From the NCBI RefSeq assembly GCF_012927345.1, contig NZ_JABBGJ010000006.1:124001-188000 (forward strand): a stretch of 64,000 nt of DNA, given 5' to 3'. A program made the translations under genes and the position numbers. Under the pieces are notes generated by a model. It saw nothing but the letters and a program-made list of their open reading frames with translations. It was not told where the DNA came from and searched no databases. Below, piece by piece: positions 62,349-64,000 of the stretch; positions within the stretch are counted from its first letter, which is position 1; every line of letters begins with the position of its first letter. The stretch comes from Paraburkholderia polaris. Lineage in GTDB: Bacteria > Pseudomonadota > Gammaproteobacteria > Burkholderiales > Burkholderiaceae.

Positions 62349-63263
62349 TCAGGAAGCGGTCCAGCCCTTCGGCACACGCGCCCGTTCGATCTTCGCCAGA
62401 TCGCAGATCGCGTCGGCAATGCCGGAAAAGTCGATGCGGCCATATTCACTTGCCCGCGCGAGACTGAACGACTCGAACACGGCTGCCGCCACCGGCATCG
62501 GGACCTTCGCTGCGTGCGCGGCGCCGAGCACCAGCGCCATGTCCTTGTGCGCGAGGTCGATTGTGAAGCCCGGTGTGGTGTCGCCCACGAGCACCTTGTT
62601 CGGGAAGTTCATCCGCAGTTGGCCGTTGCTCGCCGACGTGCCGTAGAGCACCTGCAAGGTCTTCGTGATGTCGAGGCCGAAGCGCTGCGACAGCGCAAGC
62701 GCCTCCGCATTCACCTGGCACAGCGTGACGGCGACGTAGTTGTTGACGAGCTTGGTACGCCCACCGGTGCCGACGGCGCCGCAGTGATAGACGGCGGTGC
62801 CCATCGCGTCGAGCAAGGGTTTGACGCGGGCGAAATCCGCGTCGCTCGCCCCCACCATGAAGAGCGATTCCCCGCGATCCGCATGCTCGGCGAGACGGCC
62901 GACCGGCGCATCCACCACCGAGAGGCCATGTTCACGCGCTTGCGCTGCCAGCCGGTCAGTAGCGAGCGGATCGATCGTGCTCATATCGAGCAGCACGCTG
63001 CCGCGCGCGGCGTTGGCGAAGATGCCGTCGGCACCCAGTGCAACCTGCTCCACTTCCACCGAACTCGGCAGCATCGTCACGACGATCGAACAATCGCGCG
63101 CGATCTGCGCGACGCTTTCGCCGGCGCGCGCACCCAACTCCACCAGTTCCGTCACGGCCGCGCGGTTCAAATCCATCACGACCAACTCGAAGCCCTGCTT
63201 GCGCAGATTGGCCGCCATCGGCTTGCCCATGCGGCCGAGGCCGATAAATCCGATCTTTTCCAT
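62349..63263 (-). CDS. 3-hydroxyisobutyrate dehydrogenase-family oxidoreductase
   Basis: This is a protein of about 304 residues. The NAD(P) motif is GFIGLGRMGKPMAANL, the substrate-binding signature is in VDAPVGRLAEHADRG, and the catalytic Lys lies in GGRTKLVNNY. It belongs to the beta-hydroxyacid dehydrogenases, which oxidise 3-hydroxy acids. The start is ATG 63263 (a GTG precedes it). It lies after a partial aldehyde dehydrogenase gene on the same strand, with 49 bases between. An aldehyde dehydrogenase plus a 3-hydroxyacid dehydrogenase is a valine-type pair, but a pathway-specific hydroxy-acid is also possible. Confidence 0.85.
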   Translation of the reverse strand: MEKIGFIGLGRMGKPMAANLRKQGFELVVMDLNRAAVTELVELGARAGESVAQIARDCSIVVTMLPSSVEVEQVALGADGIFANAARGSVLLDMSTIDPLATDRLAAQAREHGLSVVDAPVGRLAEHADRGESLFMVGASDADFARVKPLLDAMGTAVYHCGAVGTGGRTKLVNNYVAVTLCQVNAEALALSQRFGLDITKTLQVLYGTSASNGQLRMNFPNKVLVGDTTPGFTIDLAHKDMALVLGAAHAAKVPMPVAAAVFESFSLARASEYGRIDFSGIADAICDLAKIERARVPKGWTAS

Positions 63264-63311
63264 CACTCAGGTCCTGTTGTCGTCCATCGTTATCAGAGAG
63301 GGCCGGCCGGT

Positions 63312-64000
63312 TCAGTAACCGACGTAGGCCGTTTTGCTGTTCGTGTAGAAATCCACAGCGTAGGTGCCCTGCTCGCGCTGGCCGTAGCTCGACGCCTTGG
63401 TGCCGCCGAACGGCACGTGATAGTCGAGGCCCGCAGTCGGCAGGTTGATCATCGCGAGGCCGCTTCTGACGTGCTGGCGGAAGTGGCTCGCGTACTTGCG
63501 CGAGCTCGTGCAGATGCCCGCCGAAAGGCCGTACTCGGTGTCGTTGGCGAGCGCCAGCGCTTCGTCGTAATCGGCTGCGCGGATGACCGTCGCGAACGGA
63601 CCGAACACTTCCTCGCGATTGATGCGCATGCTGTTCGATGTGGCAGTCATCAACGCGGGCTGCATGAAGAAGCCGGGCGTACCGGACTGCAGCAACTGAC
63701 CGCCTTCGACCAGTTCCGCGCCTTCGTCGCGCCCGGTCTGGATATAGCCTTGCACTATGTCCAGTTGACGCTGGTTGATGAGCGGGCCGATGTCCGTGCC
63801 GGCTGTCAATGCATGGCCGATCTTCAACGAGCGCATGCGTTTCTTCAGCGCGTCGACGAAACGGTCGTGGATCGCCTCGGTCACGATCAGGCGGCTCGAT
63901 GCGGTGCAGCGCTGTCCTGCCGAAAAGAACGAGCCGTTGAGCGCACATTCGACCGCCACGCTCAGGTCCGCATCGTCGAGAACGACGAGTGGATTCTTGC
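63312..64000 (-). CDS. Aldehyde dehydrogenase, C-terminal part (5' end outside window)
   Basis: The frame is open to the right edge, so about 229 C-terminal residues are visible. The catalytic Cys lies in SAGQRCTASSRL, and NPLVVLDDADL before it is the usual substrate-entry segment. Later come NREEVFGPFATVI and VPFGGTKASSYG. This form resembles the 2,5-dioxovalerate/ketoglutarate-semialdehyde dehydrogenases. It oxidises an aldehyde to the acid with NAD(P). It is followed by the 3-hydroxyisobutyrate dehydrogenase-like gene on the same strand, so the two may be co-transcribed. Confidence 0.86.
   Translation of the reverse strand, partial: KNPLVVLDDADLSVAVECALNGSFFSAGQRCTASSRLIVTEAIHDRFVDALKKRMRSLKIGHALTAGTDIGPLINQRQLDIVQGYIQTGRDEGAELVEGGQLLQSGTPGFFMQPALMTATSNSMRINREEVFGPFATVIRAADYDEALALANDTEYGLSAGICTSSRKYASHFRQHVRSGLAMINLPTAGLDYHVPFGGTKASSYGQREQGTYAVDFYTNSKTAYVGY

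Overview
The window looks like about 64 kb of a high-GC betaproteobacterial chromosome or megaplasmid, most likely Paraburkholderia/Burkholderia. The signs are the protein families present (DUF1488, DUF2889, the Hsp20/Lon pair, the DUF1302/DUF1329 set), the codon usage, and the repeated GGAGAC ribosome-binding sites. Genus is an inference from family content; no marker gene is present.

Layout. Bases 1-3.6 kb are flanking material: the 3' end of a Dyp-type peroxidase gene, a histidine phosphatase, a wrecked lon gene (two pieces in opposite orientation), a small heat-shock protein and a DUF1488 protein. From about 3.7 kb to the right edge nearly every gene fits catabolism of a large hydrophobic alicyclic/aromatic compound. 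The best match I know is the abietane diterpenoid (resin acid) 'dit' system of Pseudomonas abietaniphila BKME-9 and P. xenovorans LB400. The match rests on a Rieske dioxygenase alpha/beta pair (ditA1, ditA2), a separately encoded single-cluster ferredoxin (ditA3), an extradiol dioxygenase (ditC), an IclR regulator beside ditA3 (DitR position), two related P450s (DitQ/DitU type), a major facilitator permease and a CoA ligase.

Region by region: (a) 3.8-6.9 kb, aldehyde dehydrogenase and GMC alcohol oxidase, a route from a terpene alcohol to the acid. (b) 7.7-18.2 kb, a long plus-strand operon for envelope handling of a hydrophobic substrate (DUF1302, DUF1329, Ycf48-like, RND/MMPL) followed by VOC, enoyl-CoA hydratase, SDR and alpha/beta hydrolase genes. 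(c) 18.3-25.1 kb, an indolepyruvate:ferredoxin oxidoreductase with a divergent LysR gene, and a MarR/efflux pair; these look less specific to the pathway. (d) 25.2-30.9 kb, SDR, permease, and the ditA3-SDR-ditC-FAH operon. (e) 31.2-38.7 kb, IclR regulator, a tRNA-Leu 3' remnant, then an amidohydrolase, three acyl-CoA dehydrogenases, an enoyl-CoA hydratase and a 2Fe-2S ferredoxin. (f) 38.7-51.2 kb, two P450s, an FAD oxidoreductase, TetR and AraC regulators and a LuxC/LuxE-type acyl reductase pair. (g) 51.4-58.3 kb, a thiolase/3-hydroxyacyl-CoA dehydrogenase/FAH/amidohydrolase operon, a TetR regulator and a CoA ligase. (h) 58.4-64 kb, SDR, DUF2889, ditA2A1, a 3-hydroxyisobutyrate-dehydrogenase-like gene and a partial aldehyde dehydrogenase.

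The most striking non-coding signal is an operator-like element, TGAACA-N13-TGTTCA with a constant 13-base spacer, found in ten intergenic regions, nine of them upstream of a catabolic gene or operon. A second shared element (AATTCT-N5-TAGAATT) lies upstream of the DUF1302 operon and between the TetR and CoA-ligase genes. Together they suggest that two regulatory circuits divide the cluster: one for ring catabolism, one for uptake and activation.
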